Shown here piece after piece: positions 44,880-56,590 of a stretch of DNA of 64,000 nucleotides. The stretch is from Muricea muricata (lineage: Eukaryota > Cnidaria > Anthozoa > Malacalcyonacea > Plexauridae): contig OY979718.1 in the NCBI GenBank assembly GCA_963855995.1, positions 36,967,059 to 37,031,058 on the forward strand. Reading direction: 5' to 3'. The notes under the pieces are model-generated. The model did no database searches. It saw only the letters and a list, made by a program, of their open reading frames with translations, and was not told the DNA's origin. The translations under genes and the position numbers were made by a program. Within the stretch, counting starts at the first letter, position 1; every line of letters begins with the position of its first letter.

Positions 44880-45660
44880 CTACTACTACTACTAAAGCAT
44901 TTATTATAACACGTAAGATTACAGCTGAAACTCATGTGGTCGTGTATTTGCAAGAATAATTTAAGCTATATTATATTACTAAAAACTTAGTACCAAGTCC
45001 CAGTCAATAATTACCTAAATTTGACATTTATCTGTACCTAAAATCGTTTAAAAACTAGCTATATTATTTGAAGCCCTATGCTCATTCGTTAAAGAGTTCC
45101 ACAGACTTGCTGCCTTATAAGATATTAAATTCCTAACATAATTAGATTTAGGCACAGGTAAGGCTAAACTTAACTTCCTTCTAAAATGTATAATTTAATG
45201 TTACTTTTCCTAACAATAGATTGTAATTGTTCAGGAACATGACCATAGTAACACTTATATGCAAAGCATAGCAAACATTTTGAGTTCATGTCTCTGATAG
45301 TGTTTCAAATTAGTTTTAGCACTTGATCACTGGGAGTACTCCATTCCAGTTTATAGATGATCTTTGCAGCTCGAACATGAATTCTTTCTATTTCATCCAT
45401 GAGGGTCTTGCCACACGAGCTGCAAATCATTTGTCCGTAGGTTACAGATCGAAGTATAGCCTAGAAGTAAAAATCCTCTCTACCTTATTTTTGGCAGGAA
45501 GTATAATGATTTTAACAAATTCAACTTCTGAGTGATTGCTAAAATCTGGTACGTTGTTACAGAATATTGAAAAGAGCATAGGACCTTGAGGTACCCCAAA
45601 TCTAATAGGCATAGATTCTGATCTGCATCAGTTTACAACGACCTACCAGATGTTGTAGTA
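44880..45660 (-). pseudogene. 3' end of a non-LTR retrotransposon (RT C-terminus)
   Basis: Minus-strand reading gives, in broken frames, SVTYGQMICSSCGKTLMDEI and ERIHVRAAKIIYKLEW (about 45330-45470), then LISYKAASLWNSLTNEHR (about 45060-45140). These are the conserved C-terminal blocks of CR1-like ORF2. A TAG/TAC simple repeat at about 44878-44893 is the likely 3' tail. The catalytic part is absent here; a related piece lies at 46830-47420. Confidence 0.65.
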
Positions 45661-46110
45661 GATGAAAATGAGGACATTGAGAGGTATGCGGAGACCCATG
45701 AGGTTAGAACTGCTCCCAGTTAATCGATCATTTTCCACAATCAATTATGCTTAACAGTAATCGGATAATTGGATCATCTATAAACACCACATAGCGTCAT
45801 GCAGCAATGAGTTAATTTCTTTCTAGATTAAAAAATTGCTGGAAGAATTAAATTGCGAGAATATTCAACTTAAATGCTACGGTAACTTGCGTTGGGTTTT
45901 GTTCTTCCTACTATTACCTACTAGTCTATTTCAACAATTGAAAGCCATGACGTTCGAGCGTGTGGTAATCGACTGCCGACGGCGAGCAACACCTCCACCA
46001 AGTCGGGATTAGGGACACTCTCGTCCAGTCGTTGACTGACAGACTCTTTCTCGACCAATTGGATCTTTCTCGACGAAACCGAGCGGATTGCATTAGTGGA
46101 GTTTGCGTAA

Positions 46111-46560
46111 ATGACCGTAAAAGCCATGTCATCATTACCTGCAAGCAGCAACGTTGCCTCTACCACTTCATTGGAAACAGAGATCTTGCCACCGTCAAAG
46201 AAGAAGTCCAAGTTAGAGGTAGCTGTGGAAGAGCTGCTTGGTAAAGGAAAATCGTCAAACAGCTCTGGGCAATCCACGAGCCAAGTAGAATCTCGCGCAG
46301 AAAAAAACCAAAGGATTGGTAGGGAGATTCGGCAGCTCAGCAACGAGGCACCAATTGGTTTGACGGAAGAACAGTTAATGTGGTGGAAAGAAAACGAAAA
46401 ACGATACCCTCTCGTACGGAACCTTGCTGCCAGAGTGTTAGCAGCTCCGCCAATCTCTGTGCCAAGCGAGCGGATTTTAAGTAACGTGCCGCGCTTAAGC
46501 CAGCCGTTGTCGACGCTCTTATATTTTTAAACAAAAATAACGAGTACACTCTGAGTGACA
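46111..46560 (+). pseudogene. hAT transposase C-terminal (dimerisation) fragment
   Basis: A 139-codon frame contains a low-complexity S/T/K linker, then LTEEQLMWWKENEKRYPLV, NLAARVLAAPPISVPSERI and a decayed RLSQPLSTLL. W-W-x-x-x-x-x-x-Y-P-x-L followed by A-x-x-x-L-x-x-P-x-x-S-x-x-S-E-R is the signature of the hAT C-terminal dimerisation region. The BED finger and catalytic core are missing. The end drifts out of frame before the usual leucine-rich LIFLN motif. Confidence 0.75.
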
Positions 46561-46829
46561 GTCGCGTTCTTAATGAACTATATTAAACTTCAGACTCTTT
46601 ACATTGACTTTTTGTTTGTATGAAGTGTAAGAGCGCGAGCAAGAGCGCAATTTAAAATTGTGATGACGTTTATACTTACTGATGCAACACCCAAGAATTT
46701 AGGAAGAACTTTAATCACAAACCACTATGAACAGGTCATATTTAAATTAGTTATTAATATGACTAATCGTTATTAATCGGTTGTTGACAACGATTAATCG
46801 ATTACGAAAATTAGCCGATGGGAGCAGCT

Positions 46830-47420
46830 CTACAGCCTCTACTTGAGGTAACCCAAATCGAGCATGGATTCTGATCTGCAACAGTTTACAACGGTTGCTT
46901 GATGGGGATCAGTGAGGTAATCTCTCAGCCAGCACCATCGGTCATCTGCAATTCCCAAATCTTGAAGTTTGCGAAGCAGAATATTGTGAGGTACAGAGTC
47001 GAAAGCTTTACGGAAATCAATAAAAACAACACCGACAACTAACTTTCGATCCATTGCACTCCTCCAATCCTCGGTCATCTTAGCTAAGAGTAGCTGCGTA
47101 GAATGACCCTTCTTATAAGCCCACTGGTGTTTATTTCCAAGATTATGGTACTCAACATGGTCTGTGATGGTAAAAGTAACCTGAGTTTCCATGAGTTTAC
47201 CAAGGACACATAATAAAGAAATTGGGCGATAATTTTGCTTATCGGTTTCATTATCCTTCTTGAACAAGGCAAATTTCCATGTGCTTGGGAGTTGGGACAG
47301 TGATTGCACGACGCACTCATTGAATATAGAGAAAACAGCGGTGGAATTAATTAAAGCATGACCAGCACTTCCTCCAAAGCCTTGTTGTTCTTTAGCTTTA
47401 TTAACCCTTTGTGCTCCAAA
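46830..47420 (-). pseudogene. Non-LTR reverse transcriptase fragment (palm/fingers)
   Basis: The minus-strand frame 47309-46839 reads LPSTWKFALFKKDNETDKQN, YRPISLLCVLGKLME, HQWAYKKGHSTQLLL, VGVVFIDFRKAFDSVPHNIL and DYLTDPHQATVVN, ending just before the expected G-V-P-Q-G block. The last 50 bp closely resemble sequence at 45585-45640, so this and the piece at 44880-45660 may be one element (or two of one family) separated by about 1.2 kb containing the hAT fragment. Confidence 0.75.
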
Positions 47421-47921
47421 TTAAATTTTAAATATTTGCAGAATCCCAGTAGTCTGTAGATAAGTATTATATTTTTTGTTGCTATGTGAATAACCTATGT
47501 AAACTATATATCATTAGAAAGGTGAATGTTAGGTCTTTTCGATAAATATGGTTTCATGACTGTGAAGCGGTCTTGTGACGTCTTGTGACGTCACTGAAAT
47601 TCAACCAATCATTTTAGAGTTAAGCGTATCTGAGGATTAACGATAAAATACGTTGCAAAAAATTTGTTAAAATTGTTTTTTCCTAATTCCATTGTGTAGA
47701 GCAGGTCATAAGCAATAAAATGATACCAAATAAGTGTGCTTTTGACCGCACAAACTACAAATATCTTGATTGAAAAGAAAAACACACATCGATGCAAAAT
47801 ATGTAATTTTCTAGAATTTAGCTAAAATCTGATCAATGTAAATGTAGGTTGCCTGATAAAATTATTTTACATGACTAAGAGTGTTTAAACACTGTTCACT
47901 TTTATTCTAAGTTTCTATGGT
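47421..47921. other. Non-genic stretch
   Basis: AT-rich; contains a short direct repeat TCTTGTGACG (47571-47590). No supported gene. Confidence 0.4.
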
Positions 47922-48215
47922 TTAAATATTCAATTGAGTGTGGTACTTTTCAAAACAATTTGTGCAAATATGCTTGTCACATTTTTGACAATACTTGTAT
48001 GTTTTTGTGTCCTTATACTTTCCATTGGAAGATTTTTGATAACTAAATACCACACATCTCTTTCTTTCTGTTGAAGTGCTTGGGAAGTGCCTCCCTTTTA
48101 GCTTGTACTCACCAGTAGATGATCTACCTCTTTTTGGGGCAAAAACAGTGGCAGATGGTTCAGCTTGTTTGTCCACCAGCAATTGCACTGGAGTGCCAGT
48201 GTTTCTCGGAATATT
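47922..48215 (-). pseudogene. piggyBac-type transposase C-terminal zinc domain fragment
   Basis: The minus-strand frame reads GEYKLKGRHFPSTSTERKR, CVVFSYQKSSNGKYKD, YKYCQKCDKHICTNCFEKYH and TQLNI, then stops. L-x-G-R-H-F-P followed by a C-x-x-C ... C-x-x-C-F-x-x-Y-H-T cysteine-rich tail is typical of piggyBac transposases. Upstream of about 48215 the frame passes into unrelated Penelope sequence, so only the last 90-95 codons remain. Confidence 0.75.
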
Positions 48216-49019
48216 TTGTGTGCCAACCAAGGTGAAAAACTAGAGATGTGTTGATATTGACCAGTATGCGTAGGTTTTCTGTAGACAGAAGTACCAGAGG
48301 AGTGAATTTGGATGTCGAGAAAATGGATGTCGTTGTCATTGAAATCGTCAATTGTGAATTGTATACTTGGGTGAAAGGAGTTGAATTTAGCGAAAATGTA
48401 AGGAATGTCAGAAGGCTTGGTAAGAATAAGAGTATCGTCAACATACCGTTTATAGAATTTTATCGTACCAGAGTTTATTAGTGGTTTAATAGTTATATCT
48501 TCAAATTCGGTCATTATTATGTTAGCAAGAGTAGGACCAAGTGGCGAGCCCATCGAAACACCGTCAATTTGTTTGTACAGTTTGCCATTTGAAGAGAAAA
48601 TGGTTTTTGTACAAGAGTCAAGTATTAGTTTCTTAAGTGTTCGTTTCTTTAGTGTTGTAGAAATAAGATTATTTTTGCATATACGTTTCAAGATAATGTT
48701 GACAGTTTTCTTAAGTGGGATATTAGTAAAAAGAGACGTGACGTCAAAAGAAACAAATCTATATCCGTCATTGAAAAGGTAACGTGGAATGTTATTGATG
48801 TCAGTAACAGCATCAAAACTATCCTTTACAGTAAATGCGTTGGTTGTTATAGGATTAAGTAGTTTGGTTAGGTATTTAGCAACTTGCTGGTAAGCAGTTC
48901 CAGTAGTGTCAATTATTGATCTAAAGGAAGGTAATGAGTCGAAGGTTTTGTGAATCTTAGGTAAGCCATGTGCTCGTGCTGGTTTAGTCGAGACAGGTCT
49001 GATGTTATCATATTGAAGT
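48216..49019 (-). pseudogene. Penelope-like element reverse transcriptase fragment
   Basis: A single open minus-strand frame with no initiating ATG runs from about 49019: RPVSTKPARAHGLPKIHKTF, SFRSIIDTTGTAYQQVAKYL, GYRFVSFDVTSLFTNIPLKK, DGVSMGSPLGPTLANIIMTE, FYKRYVDDTLIL, HFLDIQIHSSGTSVYRKPTH and TGQYQHISSFSPWL. LPKIHK, SLFTNIPL, Q-x-D-G-V-x-M-G-S-P-L-G-P and R-Y-V-D-D are Penelope RT hallmarks, with an intact catalytic V-D-D. The RT is open throughout, but both ends are cut: no GIY-YIG endonuclease follows, because the sequence switches to piggyBac DNA at about 48215. Confidence 0.85.
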
Positions 49020-49119
49020 TACTTTCGGAGTTACCGTTGTTTTGTATTAGGTGCGAATTGCGTTATACAAAATAATTATGGCTTGAGATATTTATAACAT
49101 TCGGATATCCTCATGTTTT

Positions 49120-49308
49120 ATGCATTTTGATGGCGTTACGGAGCAATTTTGCAAAGTTACACGCCAAAGGCTTAAGAAATGTCTTGAGTGTACGTCCAAA
49201 TGGGCCAAACTTAATTGTCAACAAGCTGAAATAGCTAAAAAATCGTATGAGAACATCGATGACGGATCTGTCTCTTCATGGAGAAGAATCCTGACAGAAT
49301 TAATTTAG
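49120..49308 (+). CDS. Unidentified 62-residue ORF fragment beside the array
   Basis: MHFDGVTEQFCKVTRQRLKK, CLECTSKWAKLNCQQAEIAK, KSYENIDDGSVSSWRRILTE. It is charged and probably helical, with three cysteines. It lies between the Penelope fragment and the tandem array. I do not recognise it; it may be part of a captured exon or chance. Confidence 0.2.
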   Translation: MHFDGVTEQFCKVTRQRLKKCLECTSKWAKLNCQQAEIAKKSYENIDDGSVSSWRRILTELI

Positions 49309-50922
49309 AATGGTACCATTATATGAAATGCTGGAAGACATTTTGTGATGAAGGAAGATCCGCAGACAACAGAAAAAGGAGGAAAAAGGTGAAGGAACTA
49401 CAATCCCTTGCAAAATAAAACGTGCCATCCGGATTTTGTAAGGTTTATCCCCCTTTCCCCCATGCAATGTTGCGATTTGAAGTTGAAATTAAAAAGGAAG
49501 GCCTGAAACGGTGCTAACAATCACTAAACAACATTGAGAAGGGTGCGGGAGCATGAAGTGTCTCGTTTATTTTGCATACGATTGTCTAAAATAGGGACGT
49601 TTGGAATGCACACTTGACGCATCTTAATTGTGTAAGATGCAAGTGTAAATTAAAAGTAAAAAAACCAGTAAATTTTATTGAGAATCATTCCAAAGTGTGA
49701 ACACACATGGTTTGAAGAGTAACACCTATGTATTTTATATTTATTTTGGTGAAAAGTTATAATATATGTGACAAAAGAAACGTCAATAAATATACGTATA
49801 TTAGTGAGAATATACTGCAGTTAATTATTGAAATAATGAAATTGACACAAGAATTCATAATCTTGAAATATTCCGCAACAACAATTATTCTCGTATATAG
49901 CTGTAGCTATCACATGTACACGCAGTAGAGCGGTGTGGTGAATTTCGTATACTAGTTTTTCTAAATTTGAATATCAAATGGAAATGGAAGACCAGATGGC
50001 GCTGTTTTCAGTTCTTCTCGCAAATCCCGCAAGAAGAACAAGTGGACATCCGGTCATACCCGCGTTGCTTTGCAGAGTTTATTCTTCACTGAATATTTGA
50101 ATGTCTATACATACGCTTATCGTACATGCATGCGTTTTAGCGGGGAATACATTATACATGCAATTAGCATATTAATCAGTGTTCATAATGACCGGCAACG
50201 TAAACGGGTCACCATTTAAAACTCTCAAAATTACACATATGAGTTCTCTTCTACAAGGTTTGTTGACTAATATACTTCAACATTGATAAGTTATTCAACA
50301 AATTCTAGAATTTTAAATGGTTTGAAGTTTGCATACGCTGAATAAGCGGCGAATCACCACTGTGATCCGAGGAAATATGAAATAATACATTATTATGTAA
50401 TATATTTTTTTTGCTTGAACGGGTCACCATTGCACAATCGGCTCGTACTATGTTAGTTTCTAAAAAAATATGGAAGCGTCTACTTTACCATGGTACTACG
50501 GTACAAACCTCAAATCTTATGTATTTAATGTGCGGCCAATGTACTCTCTTCAGTTGTTTTGGCACTTGTATTAAACGGTGACCCGTTGTGGTGATGCGTT
50601 AATTTAAATTAATTATTCAGAACTGTCTAACTGACACCACTGACACAGTGACAGAGATGGTATACACAGTGCATTGCATGTTCATGTTTCACAAATACTT
50701 ATTAAGTATATAATTGTTAATTTAGTTGTTAATCGGCCTGTTTAGACCGCTTTGGTTTGTTCGTCAAATACGCGCTGTCATATGAGTATAGATGAATATA
50801 ATTATTTTTTAAACAATCCGTTTAACAGTCAGTTCATATTATATTGTACGTGTTTTATTGTCAACATATACATTGTCGATATAATTATATACAACGTGAA
50901 AGTACTTGGCTGTTTCATAGTT

Positions 50923-51760
50923 CTAATGTCTTAAACGCTGTCCTTTCCTCTTAATGATTTCTTCCACGCGATTTGGCATTGAGGCAATTGTGTTATTTGC
51001 TACTTCTATGGGTAAAGATTGAATTGTAGAGATAGCTCTATATTTAATTTCTTCGCATGTTTCCTTCGTGGTTTACGACCGTATAGCTTGCTTACGCAAT
51101 GCGTCTGAAACTAGTTTAATATTCTCAATGGGGTTTAGGTCAGGACTTCTCGGAGGTATTTTTAGAAGCTCACAGTTTGCCCGATCCATTGCTGCACAAG
51201 CCATTGCTGAATTCTGACTTGGATCTCCGTCTTATTGTATAACCATAATCGCATTTGCCTTTATCTGCAATGGCAAACACACTTTCAAAGTTCTCGTCAA
51301 TAAAATTGGCAAAGTAACGGCCATCTAACTTGTCATAAGCTTTGCATATGGCCACGCCCTTGTCATAACTTAGAGCTACCGTCAGCTTTACCACTCGACC
51401 ACCACTCCCAGTTTTTTGTCCCTTCGCGGTACATCCTGGTGTTAGTCCTTCGCTTCTCTTGTTCCATACCCTGGCTTTGGGTGCAAAGGCTTGATCCAAG
51501 GGATTTCCCTTATATACGCAAATCCCGTTCCGTCGAGGTAAAACACAATATCTTGAGTCCATACGTCGTGAGAATATTCTTTTTGCATTCTCCGTGTCAA
51601 AAATCTCCTCTTTTTCATGTCAGCCTTTGTTAACAGACCTTTTTTCCGAGCTTGTAGATAGTAATAGCCCTCTTTATTTAGGAAACGTTAAATTGTAATC
51701 TTTGAAATGTGTTGACATACGCAAGTGGGGTCATTATCAGGCGTTCTGGATTAAACGCCT
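50923..51760 (-). pseudogene. Tc1/IS630-like (DDE_3) transposase pseudogene, array unit 1
   Basis: Minus-strand pieces in order: ISKITI and FLNKEGYYYLQARKKGLL (HTH tail), MQKEYSHDVWTQDIVFYLDG (first catalytic D). After a frameshift come GNPLDQAFAPKARVWNKRSE, GCTAKGQKTGSGGRVVKLTV and KLDGRYFANFIDENFESVF (51562-51240). After a second shift come DGDPSQNSAMACAAMDRAN (second D) and LLKIPPRSPDLNPIENIKLV (third acidic residue in PDLNPIEN), then a stop in the IRS*TT stretch, and VEEIIKRKGQRLRH ending at TAG 50923-50925. The D...D(34)D/E layout and D-L-N-P-I-E-N box identify the superfamily. At least two frameshifts and two stops make it non-functional. It occupies the right third of the 2415-bp unit. 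Confidence 0.85.
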
Positions 51761-53337
51761 TCAGCGTCATAACTTCCTACACCTACGGTACTTGTGCAGA
51801 TTTATTGTTGAAATACAATCCCTTGCAAAATAAAACGTGCCATCCGGATTTTGTAAGGTTTATCCCCCTTTCCCCCATGCAATGTTGCGATTTGAAGTTG
51901 AAATTAAAAAGGAAGGCCTGAAACGGTGCTAACAATCACTAAACAACATTGAGAAGGGTGCGGGAGCATGAAGTGTCTCGTTTATTTTGCATACGATTGT
52001 CTAAAATAGGGACGTTTGGAATGCACACTTGACGCATCTTAATTGTGTAAGATGCAAGTGTAAATTAAAAGTAAAAAAACCAGTAAATTTTATTGAGAAT
52101 CATTCCAAAGTGTGAACACACATGGTTTGAAGAGTAACACCTATGTATTTTATATTTATTTTGGTGAAAAGTTATAATATATGTGACAAAAGAAACGTCA
52201 ATAAATATACGTATATTAGTGAGAATATACTGCAGTTAATTATTGAAATAATGAAATTGACACAAGAATTCATAATCTTGAAATATTCCGCAACAACAAT
52301 TATTCTCGTATATAGCTGTAGCTATCACATGTACACGCAGTAGAGCGGTGTGGTGAATTTCGTATACTAGTTTTTCTAAATTTGAATATCAAATGGAAAT
52401 GGAAGACCAGATGGCGCTGTTTTCAGTTCTTCTCGCAAATCCCGCAAGAAGAACAAGTGGACATCCGGTCATACCCGCGTTGCTTTGCAGAGTTTATTCT
52501 TCACTGAATATTTGAATGTCTATACATACGCTTATCGTACATGCATGCGTTTTAGCGGGGAATACATTATACATGCAATTAGCATATTAATCAGTGTTCA
52601 TAATGACCGGCAACGTAAACGGGTCACCATTTAAAACTCTCAAAATTACACATATGAGTTCTCTTCTACAAGGTTTGTTGACTAATATACTTCAACATTG
52701 ATAAGTTATTCAACAAATTCTAGAATTTTAAATGGTTTGAAGTTTGCATACGCTGAATAAGCGGCGAATCACCACTGTGATCCGAGGAAATATGAAATAA
52801 TACATTATTATGTAATATATTTTTTTTGCTTGAACGGGTCACCATTGCACAATCGGCTCGTACTATGTTAGTTTCTAAAAAAATATGGAAGCGTCTACTT
52901 TACCATGGTACTACGGTACAAACCTCAAATCTTATGTATTTAATGTGCGGCCAATGTACTCTCTTCAGTTGTTTTGGCACTTGTATTAAACGGTGACCCG
53001 TTGTGGTGATGCGTTAATTTAAATTAATTATTCAGAACTGTCTAACTGACACCACTGACACAGTGACAGAGATGGTATACACAGTGCATTGCATGTTCAT
53101 GTTTCACAAATACTTATTAAGTATATAATTGTTAATTTAGTTGTTAATCGGCCTGTTTAGACCGCTTTGGTTTGTTCGTCAAATACGCGCTGTCATATGA
53201 GTATAGATGAATATAATTATTTTTTAAACAATCCGTTTAACAGTCAGTTCATATTATATTGTACGTGTTTTATTGTCAACATATACATTGTCGATATAAT
53301 TATATACAACGTGAAAGTACTTGGCTGTTTCATAGTT

Positions 53338-54175
53338 CTAATGTCTTAAACGCTGTCCTTTCCTCTTAATGATTTCTTCCACGCGATTTGGCATTGAGGC
53401 AATTGTGTTATTTGCTACTTCTATGGGTAAAGATTGAATTGTAGAGATAGCTCTATATTTAATTTCTTCGCATGTTTCCTTCGTGGTTTACGACCGTATA
53501 GCTTGCTTACGCAATGCGTCTGAAACTAGTTTAATATTCTCAATGGGGTTTAGGTCAGGACTTCTCGGAGGTATTTTTAGAAGCTCACAGTTTGCCCGAT
53601 CCATTGCTGCACAAGCCATTGCTGAATTCTGACTTGGATCTCCGTCTTATTGTATAACCATAATCGCATTTGCCTTTATCTGCAATGGCAAACACACTTT
53701 CAAAGTTCTCGTCAATAAAATTGGCAAAGTAACGGCCATCTAACTTGTCATAAGCTTTGCATATGGCCACGCCCTTGTCATAACTTAGAGCTACCGTCAG
53801 CTTTACCACTCGACCACCACTCCCAGTTTTTTGTCCCTTCGCGGTACATCCTGGTGTTAGTCCTTCGCTTCTCTTGTTCCATACCCTGGCTTTGGGTGCA
53901 AAGGCTTGATCCAAGGGATTTCCCTTATATACGCAAATCCCGTTCCGTCGAGGTAAAACACAATATCTTGAGTCCATACGTCGTGAGAATATTCTTTTTG
54001 CATTCTCCGTGTCAAAAATCTCCTCTTTTTCATGTCAGCCTTTGTTAACAGACCTTTTTTCCGAGCTTGTAGATAGTAATAGCCCTCTTTATTTAGGAAA
54101 CGTTAAATTGTAATCTTTGAAATGTGTTGACATACGCAAGTGGGGTCATTATCAGGCGTTCTGGATTAAACGCCT
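53338..54175 (-). pseudogene. Tc1/IS630-like transposase pseudogene, array unit 2
   Basis: Exact repeat of the unit 1 pseudogene, offset 2415 bp, with the same frameshifts and stops; its central 130-codon frame (53977-53585) is identical. Confidence 0.85.
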
Positions 54176-55752
54176 TCAGCGTCATAACTTCCTACACCTA
54201 CGGTACTTGTGCAGATTTATTGTTGAAATACAATCCCTTGCAAAATAAAACGTGCCATCCGGATTTTGTAAGGTTTATCCCCCTTTCCCCCATGCAATGT
54301 TGCGATTTGAAGTTGAAATTAAAAAGGAAGGCCTGAAACGGTGCTAACAATCACTAAACAACATTGAGAAGGGTGCGGGAGCATGAAGTGTCTCGTTTAT
54401 TTTGCATACGATTGTCTAAAATAGGGACGTTTGGAATGCACACTTGACGCATCTTAATTGTGTAAGATGCAAGTGTAAATTAAAAGTAAAAAAACCAGTA
54501 AATTTTATTGAGAATCATTCCAAAGTGTGAACACACATGGTTTGAAGAGTAACACCTATGTATTTTATATTTATTTTGGTGAAAAGTTATAATATATGTG
54601 ACAAAAGAAACGTCAATAAATATACGTATATTAGTGAGAATATACTGCAGTTAATTATTGAAATAATGAAATTGACACAAGAATTCATAATCTTGAAATA
54701 TTCCGCAACAACAATTATTCTCGTATATAGCTGTAGCTATCACATGTACACGCAGTAGAGCGGTGTGGTGAATTTCGTATACTAGTTTTTCTAAATTTGA
54801 ATATCAAATGGAAATGGAAGACCAGATGGCGCTGTTTTCAGTTCTTCTCGCAAATCCCGCAAGAAGAACAAGTGGACATCCGGTCATACCCGCGTTGCTT
54901 TGCAGAGTTTATTCTTCACTGAATATTTGAATGTCTATACATACGCTTATCGTACATGCATGCGTTTTAGCGGGGAATACATTATACATGCAATTAGCAT
55001 ATTAATCAGTGTTCATAATGACCGGCAACGTAAACGGGTCACCATTTAAAACTCTCAAAATTACACATATGAGTTCTCTTCTACAAGGTTTGTTGACTAA
55101 TATACTTCAACATTGATAAGTTATTCAACAAATTCTAGAATTTTAAATGGTTTGAAGTTTGCATACGCTGAATAAGCGGCGAATCACCACTGTGATCCGA
55201 GGAAATATGAAATAATACATTATTATGTAATATATTTTTTTTGCTTGAACGGGTCACCATTGCACAATCGGCTCGTACTATGTTAGTTTCTAAAAAAATA
55301 TGGAAGCGTCTACTTTACCATGGTACTACGGTACAAACCTCAAATCTTATGTATTTAATGTGCGGCCAATGTACTCTCTTCAGTTGTTTTGGCACTTGTA
55401 TTAAACGGTGACCCGTTGTGGTGATGCGTTAATTTAAATTAATTATTCAGAACTGTCTAACTGACACCACTGACACAGTGACAGAGATGGTATACACAGT
55501 GCATTGCATGTTCATGTTTCACAAATACTTATTAAGTATATAATTGTTAATTTAGTTGTTAATCGGCCTGTTTAGACCGCTTTGGTTTGTTCGTCAAATA
55601 CGCGCTGTCATATGAGTATAGATGAATATAATTATTTTTTAAACAATCCGTTTAACAGTCAGTTCATATTATATTGTACGTGTTTTATTGTCAACATATA
55701 CATTGTCGATATAATTATATACAACGTGAAAGTACTTGGCTGTTTCATAGTT

Positions 55753-56590
55753 CTAATGTCTTAAACGCTGTCCTTTCCTCTTAATGATTTCTTCCACGCG
55801 ATTTGGCATTGAGGCAATTGTGTTATTTGCTACTTCTATGGGTAAAGATTGAATTGTAGAGATAGCTCTATATTTAATTTCTTCGCATGTTTCCTTCGTG
55901 GTTTACGACCGTATAGCTTGCTTACGCAATGCGTCTGAAACTAGTTTAATATTCTCAATGGGGTTTAGGTCAGGACTTCTCGGAGGTATTTTTAGAAGCT
56001 CACAGTTTGCCCGATCCATTGCTGCACAAGCCATTGCTGAATTCTGACTTGGATCTCCGTCTTATTGTATAACCATAATCGCATTTGCCTTTATCTGCAA
56101 TGGCAAACACACTTTCAAAGTTCTCGTCAATAAAATTGGCAAAGTAACGGCCATCTAACTTGTCATAAGCTTTGCATATGGCCACGCCCTTGTCATAACT
56201 TAGAGCTACCGTCAGCTTTACCACTCGACCACCACTCCCAGTTTTTTGTCCCTTCGCGGTACATCCTGGTGTTAGTCCTTCGCTTCTCTTGTTCCATACC
56301 CTGGCTTTGGGTGCAAAGGCTTGATCCAAGGGATTTCCCTTATATACGCAAATCCCGTTCCGTCGAGGTAAAACACAATATCTTGAGTCCATACGTCGTG
56401 AGAATATTCTTTTTGCATTCTCCGTGTCAAAAATCTCCTCTTTTTCATGTCAGCCTTTGTTAACAGACCTTTTTTCCGAGCTTGTAGATAGTAATAGCCC
56501 TCTTTATTTAGGAAACGTTAAATTGTAATCTTTGAAATGTGTTGACATACGCAAGTGGGGTCATTATCAGGCGTTCTGGATTAAACGCCT
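55753..56590 (-). pseudogene. Tc1/IS630-like transposase pseudogene, array unit 3
   Basis: Same as unit 1, offset 4830 bp; central frame 56392-56000 identical, with all lesions shared. Confidence 0.85.

Noticed and set aside
49728..51921. Short plus-strand frames repeated in each array unit (about 60-70 codons at 49728, 50752, 51439 and 51709)
   Set aside because: No domain pattern, AT-driven composition, and several lie antisense to the transposase pseudogene; they recur only because the unit is repeated.
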